Below are positions 37,690-47,971 of a stretch of 51,798 bases of DNA, in pieces. Numbering within the stretch: position 1 is the first letter of the stretch; each line of letters opens with the position of its first letter. Source of the stretch: Pseudomonadota bacterium (GTDB lineage Bacteria > Pseudomonadota > Alphaproteobacteria > Acetobacterales > Acetobacteraceae); assembly GCA_021805565.1 (NCBI GenBank), contig JAJZFA010000042.1:1-51798 (forward strand), in the 5' to 3' direction. Both the position numbers and the translations under genes were made by a program. The notes under the pieces were generated by a model. The model saw only the letters and a list, made by a program, of their open reading frames with translations, made no database searches and was not told the origin of the DNA.

Positions 37690-38511
37690 TCACGCGGCCA
37701 ATTGCTGCTCGAATTTGCGCCGCCGCCACTGCAACAATGTCCAGGCCAGCCGGGTCGCGCCCGCGGACAGGCGCCCGCGCGGTGGCAGCCCGACGGCTTT
37801 CAGCACCATGCCGGTACTGCGCTCGACATGCCGGTATCGATAGAACCCGATCGCCCCGGCCATATACGCAGCGGTACAGCGTCCGTGCTGGAAGGTCACC
37901 GAGTCCGGCTCGTTGCCGCAGTGATACGCATAGGCCAGTTCGTCGTCCTCGGACTCGCCGATGCGGCCTAGCGCAATTCGCAACCGCTGTGTCAGGCCGA
38001 GGTTTTCCCGCGCCAGATACCGGCGCATATGATCGTAAAACAGCTTGAAATGCCGGTATTCATCGGCCGCGATCAGCTTGCAGACCTGCTTCAATACTGG
38101 CTCCGCCGCGGCTTCGGCGAGCGCGGAATAATAGCTGGAAGTTCCGGTTTCCACCATGCAGCGGGCGATCAGTTCCCCGGTGCGCGATCCCCGGATCGAC
38201 GCGTCGGCCTCGGTCGCGATGACATAGCCGGCCCGATAGCGTGCGAACCCGGCGGCGAAATCCCACGATGGGTCGGCCAGTCTGGCCCATGCGGCGAGTG
38301 CATCGCCGTGCTGGACTTCCTCGTCCGCCCAGTAATCCGCCGCTTCGCGGAAAGCGGGATCGTCGTGGAACACGCTGGCCAGATAGCGCGCATAATCCCG
38401 GCCGTTGCGTTCGACCATGGCGGCGGCCTTCACCAGCGGGATCAGTGCCGGGTCAACGGCCGACGGATCGAACCGGTCCCAGGCGACATCTTCGATCCGC
38501 CAGTGTTTCAT
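37690..38511 (-). CDS. Ferritin-like diiron protein
   Basis: This 273-residue protein has the ligand pattern of a four-helix diiron carboxylate protein: Glu34 ('AMVERNG'), Glu65-x-x-His68 ('EEVQHG'), Glu121 ('MVETGTSSYY') and Glu151-x-x-His154 ('DEYRHFK'). The spacing suits two helix pairs that bind two irons, as in ferritin-like oxidases, rubrerythrin relatives and acyl-ACP desaturase-type proteins. No rubredoxin domain, signal peptide or membrane anchor is seen. The C-terminal 80 residues are basic. The reaction is unknown; hydroxylation, desaturation or peroxide handling are all possible. It is convergent with the gene at 36540 and transcribed in the same direction as pyrG. Confidence 0.8.
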   Translation of the reverse strand: MKHWRIEDVAWDRFDPSAVDPALIPLVKAAAMVERNGRDYARYLASVFHDDPAFREAADYWADEEVQHGDALAAWARLADPSWDFAAGFARYRAGYVIATEADASIRGSRTGELIARCMVETGTSSYYSALAEAAAEPVLKQVCKLIAADEYRHFKLFYDHMRRYLARENLGLTQRLRIALGRIGESEDDELAYAYHCGNEPDSVTFQHGRCTAAYMAGAIGFYRYRHVERSTGMVLKAVGLPPRGRLSAGATRLAWTLLQWRRRKFEQQLAA

Positions 38512-38776
38512 CGTAATGCCATGTCCGTTGTGGGGTCGCGGGACGACGCAGGGCGCCAGTCAGGCCACCCGATCATATATAGGCCGGCCGGAATGCCGTT
38601 CAAACAGGCCAGGGCGACGATCGTACCGGGAAAGCCGCCGTCCGCATCCTGGCGTGGTCGTCGCTCCGGGCTTGGCCGGCAATGATCGCCGCGGATGGGG
38701 CAAGGACATGCCCAAAGCCTCCGTTCGATCGGGCAGCTTTACCGTCGTGCCAACGCACGTACGGCCAATGGCACTT

Positions 38777-40462
<1,686 letters not shown>

Positions 40463-40480
40463 TCACGCATTTCGCCGGAA

Positions 40481-40828
40481 TCAGTTGGTGGGCGCGGACG
40501 GACCGGACGGCGCGACGGGCGGCGATGGTGTCGTGACGGGGGCCGGTGTTCCGGACGAAACCGGGGCGGGCGTGTCCAGAATGGATCGAATCGGGCCGGA
40601 TGTGCCGCGGTTCAGCAAGGCCAGTACCATCGCCAGCGTCAGGAACACCGCCGCCAATATCGCGGTCGCTCGGGTCAGCAGATTGGCGGTGCCGCGCCCG
40701 GACATGAACGAACCCATGCCCTGGGAGCTGCCGATGCCAAGGCCGCCGCCCTCGCTGCGCTGGATCAGCACAACGCCGATCAGGGCCAGGGCGACAAACA
40801 GGTAGATGATCAGCAGAACGGTGCTCAA
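40481..40828 (-). CDS. secG: Preprotein translocase subunit SecG
   Basis: This 115-residue membrane protein has the SecG pattern: a first helix ('TVLLIIYLFVALALIGVVLI'), the conserved loop 'QRSEGGGLG' through 'GSFMSGRGTANLLTRATAI', and a second helix ('ILAAVFLTLAMVLALL'). A short Pro/Thr/Ser-rich tail follows. SecG assists SecYE in protein export. It lies 58 bp after tpiA and 72 bp before pyrG on the same strand. Confidence 0.95.
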   Translation of the reverse strand: MSTVLLIIYLFVALALIGVVLIQRSEGGGLGIGSSQGMGSFMSGRGTANLLTRATAILAAVFLTLAMVLALLNRGTSGPIRSILDTPAPVSSGTPAPVTTPSPPVAPSGPSAPTN

Positions 40829-40886
40829 CGCGCGACACTTTCAAGGATACGAACCGGCGCCAGCAGAACGGCACCGAAGGCGCCTT

Positions 40887-41624
40887 CTACCCGGCCTGGG
40901 CGGCGCGGGCAATCGTTAGAAATTCCGTTGGGTCCAGACTGGCCCCGCCGACCAGGGCGCCCCCGACATTGGGTATCGCCAGCAGCGATGCGGCGTTCGC
41001 GGCCTTGACGGACCCGCCGTACAGGATGCGGACGGTCTGCCCGGCATTGCCGAACTGGCGCTGTAGTTCCTCGCGGATGAAGGCGTGCATCGTGGCGACG
41101 TCTTCCTCGGTCGCGGTCTTGCCAGTGCCGATGGCCCAGACCGGTTCGTATGCGATCACCCCGGCAAACGGTTTGGGCAGGCTGCCGGCGATTTGCCAGC
41201 CGACGACCTCGGTTTCCTGCCCGCCGGCGCGTTGATCGCCGGTTTCCCCGACGCAGACGATGGGAATCAGGCCGGCTTCCACGGCGGCCAGGGTCTTTTC
41301 GCGCACCAGTTCGTCGGTTTCGCCGTGATTCTGGCGGCGTTCGGAATGGCCGAGGATAACCCAGCCGGCCCCGGCATCGCGCAGCATCGGGGCGGCGATG
41401 TCGCCGGTATGGGCACCCTGCCGCGACTGATGACAATCCTGGCCGCCAACGGCGACCGCCGAACCGTGCAAAGCCCTCGCGACAGCGGCCACGTGCAGGG
41501 CCGTTGGGCAGACCAGAAGCTCCGCGGCGAGACCGTGCGCTCCGGCGGCAATGCCCTGGGCGAGCGCCACCGCCTGTTCGGCCAGGCAGTGCATTTTCCA
41601 GTTCCCGGCGATCAGCTGCGGCAT
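40887..41624 (-). CDS. tpiA: Triosephosphate isomerase
   Basis: This 245-residue TIM-barrel enzyme interconverts glyceraldehyde-3-phosphate and dihydroxyacetone phosphate. Key parts are 'LIAGNWKMH' (catalytic Lys and Asn), '[10 protein letters not shown]' (catalytic His), '[19 protein letters not shown]' (catalytic Glu and the flexible loop) and '[17 protein letters not shown]' and '[11 protein letters not shown]' (phosphate binding). ATG 41624 is chosen because family sequence begins there; the ten-residue upstream extension is not conserved. It heads the tpiA-secG-pyrG block. Confidence 0.97.
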   Translation of the reverse strand: MPQLIAGNWKMHCLAEQAVALAQGIAAGAHGLAAELLVCPTALHVAAVARALHGSAVAVGGQDCHQSRQGAHTGDIAAPMLRDAGAGWVILGHSERRQNHGETDELVREKTLAAVEAGLIPIVCVGETGDQRAGGQETEVVGWQIAGSLPKPFAGVIAYEPVWAIGTGKTATEEDVATMHAFIREELQRQFGNAGQTVRILYGGSVKAANAASLLAIPNVGGALVGGASLDPTEFLTIARAAQAG

Positions 41625-41727
41625 GAACGTGACTCCCTTCCCTGCTGGTTCCATGCAGCTAACGCACTGGCCGGACCCGTCAAGGATAAAGACGGGGACG
41701 CAATCGGCGGTGCGGGAACGATCCGGC

Positions 41728-43395
41728 TTATGACCGATTTTGGGCCGGCTTCAGATTGAACGGGAAATACGCCGGGAATTCGCCCACCGCGGTCATATCC
41801 ACTTCGACCATCGTCAGGCCCTTGATCGCCAGCGCCTTGGCCACCGTGTCGCCAAACGCATCGGCTCGGGAGACGCGGAAATACGGGATGGCCGATAGAC
41901 CCGCCAGTTTCTCGATCTCCGGGCTTTCCAGATCGGCGTAGTAACGGCGTCCCTGGGCGGTTGCATCCTGGATGCGCTTGATGACGCCATAGCCGCGATC
42001 GTTCATCACGATCACGGTCATATCCAGGTTTTCCTGCACCGCGGTCCAAAGCTCGCCGACGTTCAGGAAGAACCCGCCATCGCCGGTCATGACCACCGTC
42101 TTGCGATCGCCGGCAGCGGCGGCGGCGCCGATACCCAGGCACAACCCCTGGCCGATTCCCGCGCCAACCGGATACACATTCTGATTGGGGGCGTTCAACG
42201 GGAAAACCCGGTTGCCCCAGGTGGTGTTATTCTGAGTCACGTCGCGCGCCCAAATCGCGTCCCTGGGCATGACATTCCGCAACTGTGCGCTGAACGTGCC
42301 ATAGGCGCCCAGCGTATCGATAAATGCCCCCTGGGCATCGCGTTTCAGCGCGGCGAATTCATCGGCGTAGCCAGGGGCGACGTTGAGTTTGCCCTGAATA
42401 CGGCTGATCAGTCCGTCCAGCGTCGCACCGGCATCGCCGCACACAAAATACGCGCTGGCGTACGTCCGGCCATTGGCGGCTGGATCGGTATCGATCTGAA
42501 TCAGATTGGCCGGCGGTTGCAACTGAAAATCGTTTGTTTCATGTCCGCGCAGGCGACAGCCCACAACCAGGCATACATCCACCGTCTTGTAGAAGTCGGA
42601 GACGACCGGCATGCCGTTGCCGGTCAATGCGCCCAGATTCCGCGGATGATCCTCGGGCACCGTCGCGCGGCCGTTGAAACTGGTCACCATCCCGAAACCC
42701 ATGTCCAGCAGCTTCGCCGCTGCCCGGCCCGCGCCTTTCGCCCCATTGCCCAGCCACAGCAACGGGCGTTTCGCCGCGATAACGCGGGCGGCGAGTTCGT
42801 CCAGTTCGCCGCCGGTCGGAACGCGCGGGGGCGGCAGCGGCAGAACGAAATTGTCCAGCAACGAAGGGCGTTCGATCTTCGCGCGTTGCAGGTCGATGGG
42901 GATTTCGACGCTAACCGGTCCCATCGGCGCGCTCAACGCATCCACCGCCGCTCGGGTCAAGACACCGAGCGCATTGCGCGCGGACCGGACGCGGTAGGCG
43001 GCTTTGCAGACCGATGCCATCATCCCCAGTTGGTCGTAGGGGTCATGCACCGTACCCTGGCCGCGATCGACGTATTGTGTCGATGTCTGGCCGGTGATGT
43101 GCAGCACCGGAGATCCGGCGAACCGCGCTTCGATCAGGCCGCCGATGGTGTTCGCGGCGCCGGGACCGGTCGATGAAAGAATCACGCCCAGGCCCTGCGA
43201 GACACGGGCGTATCCATCGGCCATGTGCGCGCCGCCCAGTTCGCCGCGCGCCATCATGAACCGGATGGCGTTGCGCCGTCCGATTCCGTCCAGCATGGGG
43301 ATGTTATGCACCGATGCGATGCCGAACACGGTTGTGACGCCGCATGCGGCCAGAAACTCGGCGACAAGGTCGCCTACGGTATAGTCGCTCGCCAT
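41728..43395 (-). CDS. Thiamine diphosphate-dependent enzyme, acetolactate synthase-like
   Basis: This 555-residue enzyme has the three-domain layout of the ALS/POX/benzoylformate decarboxylase superfamily. The PYR domain carries the cofactor-activating glutamate E52 ('ARGELGGAHMADGYAR'). The middle domain is about 195-335. The PP domain has the Mg/ThDP motif GDG (438-440) followed by N465 ('MTGDGGFFLNVGELW ... VMNDRGYG'). It resembles catabolic members more than biosynthetic IlvB: there is no IlvN partner, and it sits 51 bp downstream of an MFS transporter on the same strand. Likely roles are decarboxylation of a 2-oxo acid or an oxalyl-CoA/glyoxylate-type reaction. The substrate cannot be read from sequence. 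Confidence 0.87.
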   Translation of the reverse strand: MASDYTVGDLVAEFLAACGVTTVFGIASVHNIPMLDGIGRRNAIRFMMARGELGGAHMADGYARVSQGLGVILSSTGPGAANTIGGLIEARFAGSPVLHITGQTSTQYVDRGQGTVHDPYDQLGMMASVCKAAYRVRSARNALGVLTRAAVDALSAPMGPVSVEIPIDLQRAKIERPSLLDNFVLPLPPPRVPTGGELDELAARVIAAKRPLLWLGNGAKGAGRAAAKLLDMGFGMVTSFNGRATVPEDHPRNLGALTGNGMPVVSDFYKTVDVCLVVGCRLRGHETNDFQLQPPANLIQIDTDPAANGRTYASAYFVCGDAGATLDGLISRIQGKLNVAPGYADEFAALKRDAQGAFIDTLGAYGTFSAQLRNVMPRDAIWARDVTQNNTTWGNRVFPLNAPNQNVYPVGAGIGQGLCLGIGAAAAAGDRKTVVMTGDGGFFLNVGELWTAVQENLDMTVIVMNDRGYGVIKRIQDATAQGRRYYADLESPEIEKLAGLSAIPYFRVSRADAFGDTVAKALAIKGLTMVEVDMTAVGEFPAYFPFNLKPAQNRS

Positions 43396-43446
43396 TGTTT
43401 CAACTCCCCCGGCAGGGAGGGAGGCTGAAACAGACCGCCCCCGGCG

Positions 43447-44745
43447 TCAACGGCGTGCCGCGGCCCTGGCCAGTTCGGGCCGCCCCTCGGTGCGGGGCGC
43501 CATCAGAATGCAGGCCGCGGCCACCACCATCGACAGGCTGGCGGCGACCATCGGTATTTCATAACTGCCGGTCGTGTCGTGCAGCAGGCCGACCACTTGC
43601 GGTGCGGCGTACCCCGAGATGTTGCCGATCGAATTGATCAGCGCGATGCCGCCCGCGGCCGCCGCCGGCCCCAGAAAGGCGGTGGGCAGATTCCAGAAGC
43701 ACGGCAGCGACCCGGCGATGCCGAAACCCGCCAGGCAGAAGCAACCGATGGCCAGGACCGGGTTGACCGCCAGTGTCAGGCTGGCGCCCATCAGGCCCGC
43801 GGCGGCGAGCAGGCATGGCAGCGCGACGTGCCATATGCGTTCCCCGGTTCGATCCGAATTGCGCGAGAACAGGATCATACCGGCCACGCCGAATACGTTG
43901 GGCAGCGAAGACAAGTAGCCGACGGTTTGATTGCTGTACCCCATGGTTTTGATCATCAGCGGCAGGAAGAAGCTGGTGGAATACACCCCGCAGGCGATCA
44001 GGAAATAGCTGAGGATCAGCATTAGAATGACCGGGCTGGCGAGGGTTTGCATAAACGATTTAACGGCGGTGCCGCTGTCCTCGGCATCCAGGCGGTCGCG
44101 CAGCCAGATCTGCTCGTCCCGGCTGAGCCACGCGGCGTCTTCCGGCCGATCGCGGATCAGGATGGGACAGAATATGGCCAGGATGCAGGCGGGTATGCCT
44201 TCGATCAGGAACACCCATTGCCATCCGGACATGCCGTGCCACCCGTTCAGCAACAGCAGGTTACCGGACAGCGGGCCACCAACGATGCTGGCGGTTGCCC
44301 CGAACGCGAAAAACACCCCCATCGCCCGGCCGCGATGGCGCGACGGGAACCAGCGGGTCATGAACCAGGCGACGCCGGGGAAAAAGCCGGCTTCGGCGAT
44401 ACCGAGGAGGAAACGCATAACGACGAAGCTTGTGGCGTCCGTCACGAACGCGGTGCCGGCCGAACACGCGCCCCACACGACCAGGGTGATTCCCAGCCAA
44501 CGGCGCGCCCCGAGCCGGGTGAGGATGGCGCTGGCCGGAAGTTGGAACAGCACGTAGCTCCAGAAGAATGCGCCGGCGGCAAGCCCATAGGTGGTTGGCG
44601 AGAGGCCAAGCGCCTTGTTCATGGTCAGCGCGGCGATGGACACGTTGAAGCGATCCAGGGCGTTGAACATGTAGGCAAGACTGAGGAAAGGGACCAACCG
44701 CCAAGCGACTTTGCGCATAACGGTGTATTCGACATCCGTTGCCAT
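43447..44745 (-). CDS. MFS transporter, anion:cation symporter (ACS) type
   Basis: This 432-residue membrane transporter has twelve predicted segments. The ACS-family marks are 'YMFNALDRFNVSIAALTMNK' near the first helix, 'RWLGITLVVWGACSAGTAFV', 'RFLLGIAEAGFFPGVAWFMT' and 'RWFPSRHRGRAMGVFFA'. Members of this family import organic acids such as tartrate, phthalate, glucarate or galactonate. ATG 44745 is chosen because GGAGGA lies 7 bp upstream; a 24-residue N-terminal extension is not supported. It precedes the ThDP enzyme and probably brings in its substrate or precursor. Confidence 0.92.
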   Translation of the reverse strand: MATDVEYTVMRKVAWRLVPFLSLAYMFNALDRFNVSIAALTMNKALGLSPTTYGLAAGAFFWSYVLFQLPASAILTRLGARRWLGITLVVWGACSAGTAFVTDATSFVVMRFLLGIAEAGFFPGVAWFMTRWFPSRHRGRAMGVFFAFGATASIVGGPLSGNLLLLNGWHGMSGWQWVFLIEGIPACILAIFCPILIRDRPEDAAWLSRDEQIWLRDRLDAEDSGTAVKSFMQTLASPVILMLILSYFLIACGVYSTSFFLPLMIKTMGYSNQTVGYLSSLPNVFGVAGMILFSRNSDRTGERIWHVALPCLLAAAGLMGASLTLAVNPVLAIGCFCLAGFGIAGSLPCFWNLPTAFLGPAAAAGGIALINSIGNISGYAAPQVVGLLHDTTGSYEIPMVAASLSMVVAAACILMAPRTEGRPELARAAARR

Positions 44746-44896
44746 AGCTGTTCCTCCGCGCCGCTTCTGCCGAACGGCTGCGGGGAAGCCTAGACGCATC
44801 GAAAACCCTGACGCCACATAATTCTGGCCGGGGCTTGGCAGGCCGGTTCGGCGGCAGCAGGTTCGGCGGACGGTATTGTGTCGGTTGGGGGAAATA

Positions 44897-45694
44897 ATGG
44901 CGCTGATTCATCATGTCGTGGCCGGCCAGGGACTGCCGCCGGTGGTATTCGTGCATGGCTTTGGCTGTGCGCATGGCGACTGGGATGCGCAGGTCGCGCA
45001 TTTTTCGCCAACGCACCAAACGGTGGCCGTCGATCTGCGCGGACATGGCGCCAGTCCGGGCGACGCCGATCTGTGTTCCATCGAACGATACGGGGCCGAT
45101 GTGGCAGAGGCGATGCACGCGCTGGCACTGTCGCCGGCGGTGCTTGTCGGCCACAGCATGGGGTGCCGCGTGGTGACCGAGGCGGCCTTGCAGGCTCCGG
45201 ATCGGACTGCTGGCGTGGTCCTGCTGGACGGCAGCCAGTTCGCCGGCGCGATGGGCCCCGTGCTGCGGAAGCGGTTTGCCGAACCGGACGGGTATGCGAC
45301 GATGGTGACCGGGATGTTCACGGACATGTTCACCGCCAAAAGCGATCCGCACATGGCGGCATCGGTGGTGGCGCGTGCCCAGAGTCTGCCCCGGCCGGTG
45401 GGCGAGAAGATGCTGCTCGATATGCAGCGCTACGATACCGGGCGTCTCGCCCAGTCGCTGGCCAGCCTGAAGGTGCCGGTCATGGCAATCCAATCGACTT
45501 ACAGCAATGACAAGCGGGAGCGGCGGCCGCTGCTCGCCGGGCAGACGACCGCCTATCTGGATATGCTTCGCGCCAGAATCCCGCTGGTCCAGGTAGAGAT
45601 CGTCCCGGATACCGGGCATTTTCCCCAGATCGACGAAAGCGAACGCACCAACGCGCTAATCGGCCGTTTCATCGCGTCGATTACGGCCGGATGA
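44897..45694 (+). CDS. Alpha/beta fold hydrolase
   Basis: This 265-residue hydrolase has the oxyanion-hole 'FVHGFGCAHGDW', 'AVDLRGHGASPG', the nucleophile elbow 'VGHSMGC' (Ser87) and a C-terminal His in 'PDTGHFPQIDE'. Its cap region is short. The pattern matches the large esterase/lactonase/C-C hydrolase group. ATG 44897 follows 'GGGGGAAATA', a fair ribosome-binding site. It is divergent from the MFS-ThDP unit by about 150 bp, so the three may share regulation and a catabolic pathway. Confidence 0.88.
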   Translation: MALIHHVVAGQGLPPVVFVHGFGCAHGDWDAQVAHFSPTHQTVAVDLRGHGASPGDADLCSIERYGADVAEAMHALALSPAVLVGHSMGCRVVTEAALQAPDRTAGVVLLDGSQFAGAMGPVLRKRFAEPDGYATMVTGMFTDMFTAKSDPHMAASVVARAQSLPRPVGEKMLLDMQRYDTGRLAQSLASLKVPVMAIQSTYSNDKRERRPLLAGQTTAYLDMLRARIPLVQVEIVPDTGHFPQIDESERTNALIGRFIASITAG

Positions 45695-45768
45695 CGGTTT
45701 TCCTGCTCGTTTGGCAATCCAACCCTGAAGCTGCCGCGTAACAGTCAGCGATGACGTGGGAGGGTAAG

Positions 45769-46305
45769 ATGCAATTCAGGGCTTTACTGCTGGCCGCGGT
45801 GCTTGGCGGCTGCGCTTCGCAGGACATTGGCGCCTTCTCGGGCGGCCAGCCATCGATGTCGCCGGCGGACTGGATGGCCGGAACGGTCGATGGCTACGGC
45901 GTGGTGACCGACCGGTTCGGCACGGTGAAAAGCCAGTTCCATGCGCATGAGGTGGGAAGTTGGGATGCAGCCGCGCATACCGTCACCCTCGTCGAACATA
46001 TCGCGTATCTTCAAGGTAGCGCCGACCCGCCGACCGACCGCACGTGGCGCTTCGTCGAGACCGCGCCCGGCCACTGGACGGGCACCGCGCCGGACGTGAT
46101 CGGAACGGCGGTGGGCGAGCAGGCGGGCAACGCCTGGCACCTGACGTTCCGCCAGGAACTACCGGTAGGTGGCCACCAGATCGAGGTCGATGTGGACGAC
46201 TGGCGGTGGCGCGAGGCGGACAATGTGGCGGTGGATTCCTCGACGATCTCCAAGGCAGGCCTCACCCTCGCCACCGCGCGGATTGCGTTCGTGAAGGCGC
46301 GGTGA
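45769..46305 (+). CDS. DUF3833-like lipoprotein
   Basis: This 178-residue protein has a lipoprotein signal peptide ('FRALLLAAVLGGC', lipobox LGGC with Cys15). The mature part includes 'WMAGTVDGYGVVTDRFGTVK', a run of beta-strand-like segments and 'RWREADNVAVDSSTISKAGL'. This resembles proteobacterial DUF3833 lipoproteins, whose role is not established. ATG 45769 is chosen because GGGAGGG lies 5 bp upstream and the lipobox spacing is right. It follows the hydrolase by 74 bp on the same strand. Confidence 0.82.
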   Translation: MQFRALLLAAVLGGCASQDIGAFSGGQPSMSPADWMAGTVDGYGVVTDRFGTVKSQFHAHEVGSWDAAAHTVTLVEHIAYLQGSADPPTDRTWRFVETAPGHWTGTAPDVIGTAVGEQAGNAWHLTFRQELPVGGHQIEVDVDDWRWREADNVAVDSSTISKAGLTLATARIAFVKAR

Positions 46306-46366
46306 CCGAGACTGGACAGCCTTCAGCCTAAATCCGACAGTTGGCTCCAGCTCCAACTCCAGCCGC

Positions 46367-46390
46367 CTCCTTCTGTAGCTCCAGAAGGAG
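46367..46390. terminator. Perfect 9-bp hairpin at the edge of the IS66 relic
   Basis: CTCCTTCTG (46367-46375) pairs perfectly with CAGAAGGAG (46382-46390) around a 6-nt loop. It sits about 60 bp after the lipoprotein stop and exactly where transposase similarity ends on the other strand. It could terminate the lipoprotein transcript; there is no T-tract. Confidence 0.4.
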
Positions 46391-47512
46391 TCCGCTCACC
46401 GCCTGCATCCGAACCGCGGAAGAGATAATTTTTCCGGCCGAGAGCGATACCGCGCATCGCGTTCTCGGCGACGTTGTTGTCGGCCTCGAGCCGCCCGTCG
46501 GTGACGAAGCGGGTGAGCGCCTCCCGCCGGTCGATCGTGTAGCGGAACGCCTTGGCGAATTCCAGCTTGCCCGACAGCTTGGCCACGGTCGCCTTGGCCC
46601 AGCCGAAGAACTTATCGAGCAGCGGCGCCGTTTCGCGCCGGTGTTCCACCCGCTCGGCGGCAGGGGCGAACCGCGCCTTCTCCTCGATCGCATAGACCGC
46701 GGCGATCCGGTCCAGCGCCTCCTTGGCGACCGGCGATTTCGTCGCCTCCCACACGTCGTGGAATTTCCGGCGGCAGTGCGCCCAACACGCGACTTCCACG
46801 ATCGGGCCCGGCTTCGTCCGGGCCGGGTTGTACAGGCCCGCGAACCCGGCGTAGCCGTCCGCCTGAAGCAAGCCGGTGAAGCCCGCCATGTGCGCGGCCG
46901 GATGCCTGGCCCCTCGGTCGGGAGTGTAGAACTACGCCGCCGCCGGAGCGGCCGGACCACCGAACAGCCGGTCGTCGCGCACATAGGCCCACAACCGTCC
47001 GGTCGCGGTCCGCCCGAGGCCCGGCGCCAGAACCGGCACCGTGGTGTCGTCGCTGTGGATCTTTTCCGCCGCGAAGACGTGCCTGCGGATATTCTCCACT
47101 ACCGGATCGAGCAGCCAGGCCGCCTGGCCGACCCAGTCGCCCAGCGTCGAGCGATCGAATTCGAGTCCCTCGCGGGCATAGATCTCGCTCTGGCGGTAAA
47201 GCGGAAGGTGGTCGCAGTACTTCGACACCAGCAGGTGCGCCAGCGTGGCGCGGCCGCGCGAGGTCGGCATCGCCGGTGCCGTGGCCTGCGTGATCGCGTC
47301 GCACGCGGTGCAGGCATATTTCGGCCGGACGTGACGGATCACCTGAAAGCGGCCGGGCACGTAATCCAGCACCGCGGTCACGTCCTCGCCCGGCTTGGCC
47401 ATCCCCTTGCCGCAGTCGGGGCACTTGCAGGCGCCGTCACCGTTCGGCTGGTGCAAGACCTCCTGGCGCGGCAGGTGATCCGGCAACGGTTGGCGCTTCG
47501 GCTTGCGGCGTT
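46391..47512 (-). pseudogene. tnpC: IS66 transposase TnpC, truncated at both ends, with an internal stop
   Basis: The upstream part (47512 down to 46935) carries the IS66 zinc-ribbon and linker features 'CKCPDCGKGM', 'KYCDHLPLYRQSEIYAREG' and the first catalytic aspartate in 'KIHSDDTTVPV'. A TAG stop at 46932-46934 interrupts it, and the same frame continues with 'FYTPDRGARHPAAHMAGF', the second aspartate in 'LQADGYAGF', 'ACWAHCRRKFHDV' and the catalytic glutamate in 'DNNVAENAMRGIALGRKNYL'. Intact relatives commonly have Trp before FYTPDR, so TGG to TAG is likely. Similarity ends at 'GSDAGGER' near 46391, so the C-terminal ~50 residues are gone. Confidence 0.88.
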
Positions 47513-47874
47513 GCGCCGTTCGGCAGCACGCTCTCGATCCCGCCGACCCCTGCATCGCCGCCCCGTACCGGCCGCGATTGCTCAGACTTTGGCGGCCGCG
47601 GCCGCGCCAGAACCGCGTTATCGCGATGGCCCGGTTCGCCCAACACCCCCAGCGGGATGAACGGCGGCGCCATCGGATCGTGCATCGCCGCGGCCGCAGC
47701 CTTCAACGCAGCACGCCAGTTGTACAGCACGCTCTCGGAAATCCGGTGACGGCGGTCAACCATAGTCACCGAGCCGCCTTCGGCTTCCACCTCAGCCAGC
47801 AACGCTGCCTTCTCTCGCGCCGTCCACTTCCGGCGCCGTTCAATCCGCGTGGCTATAATCTCGACATCCGCCAA
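47513..47874 (-). pseudogene. tnpA: IS66 TnpA (helix-turn-helix subunit), 3'-truncated
   Basis: About 120 residues match IS66 TnpA: 'RRRKWTAREKAALLAEVEAE', the helix-turn-helix 'VTMVDRRHRISESVLYNWR' and the start of the C-terminal motif 'IESVLPNGA', which normally continues 'xLRVDxxVNExALRRVL'. At about 47512 this breaks off and the DNA continues in another frame as tnpC interior ('RRKPKRQPLPDHLPRQEV'). The frame stays open to 47437 but those residues are shadow. The deletion removed the end of tnpA, all of tnpB and the start of tnpC. Confidence 0.82.
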
Positions 47875-47959
47875 AGCCGCCTCCCTCGGGAGCTACGCAA
47901 GGCCGCCGCAGCGGAGGTGAATGTCGGACATCCAGGCAGTCGTTTCTACACGCGGCTGA

Positions 47960-47971
47960 CCGGTCGCTTAC
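47960..47971 (-). repeat. IS66 terminal inverted-repeat end
   Basis: Reading inward from 47971 on the minus strand the sequence is GTAAGCGACCGG, the characteristic outer end of IS66-family elements, about 97 bp upstream of the tnpA start. The partner end is not found. Confidence 0.7.

Larger units (their letters stand above)
46391..47971 (-). mobile_element. Decayed IS66-family insertion sequence
   Basis: The segment contains recognisable tnpA and tnpC pieces on the minus strand and an outer end reading GTAAGCGACCGG from 47971, which matches the GTAAGCG-type terminus of IS66 elements. tnpB is missing, tnpC lacks both ends and carries a stop, and no matching second terminus is seen near 46391. 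The copy is therefore a deletion derivative without transposition ability. Confidence 0.85.
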
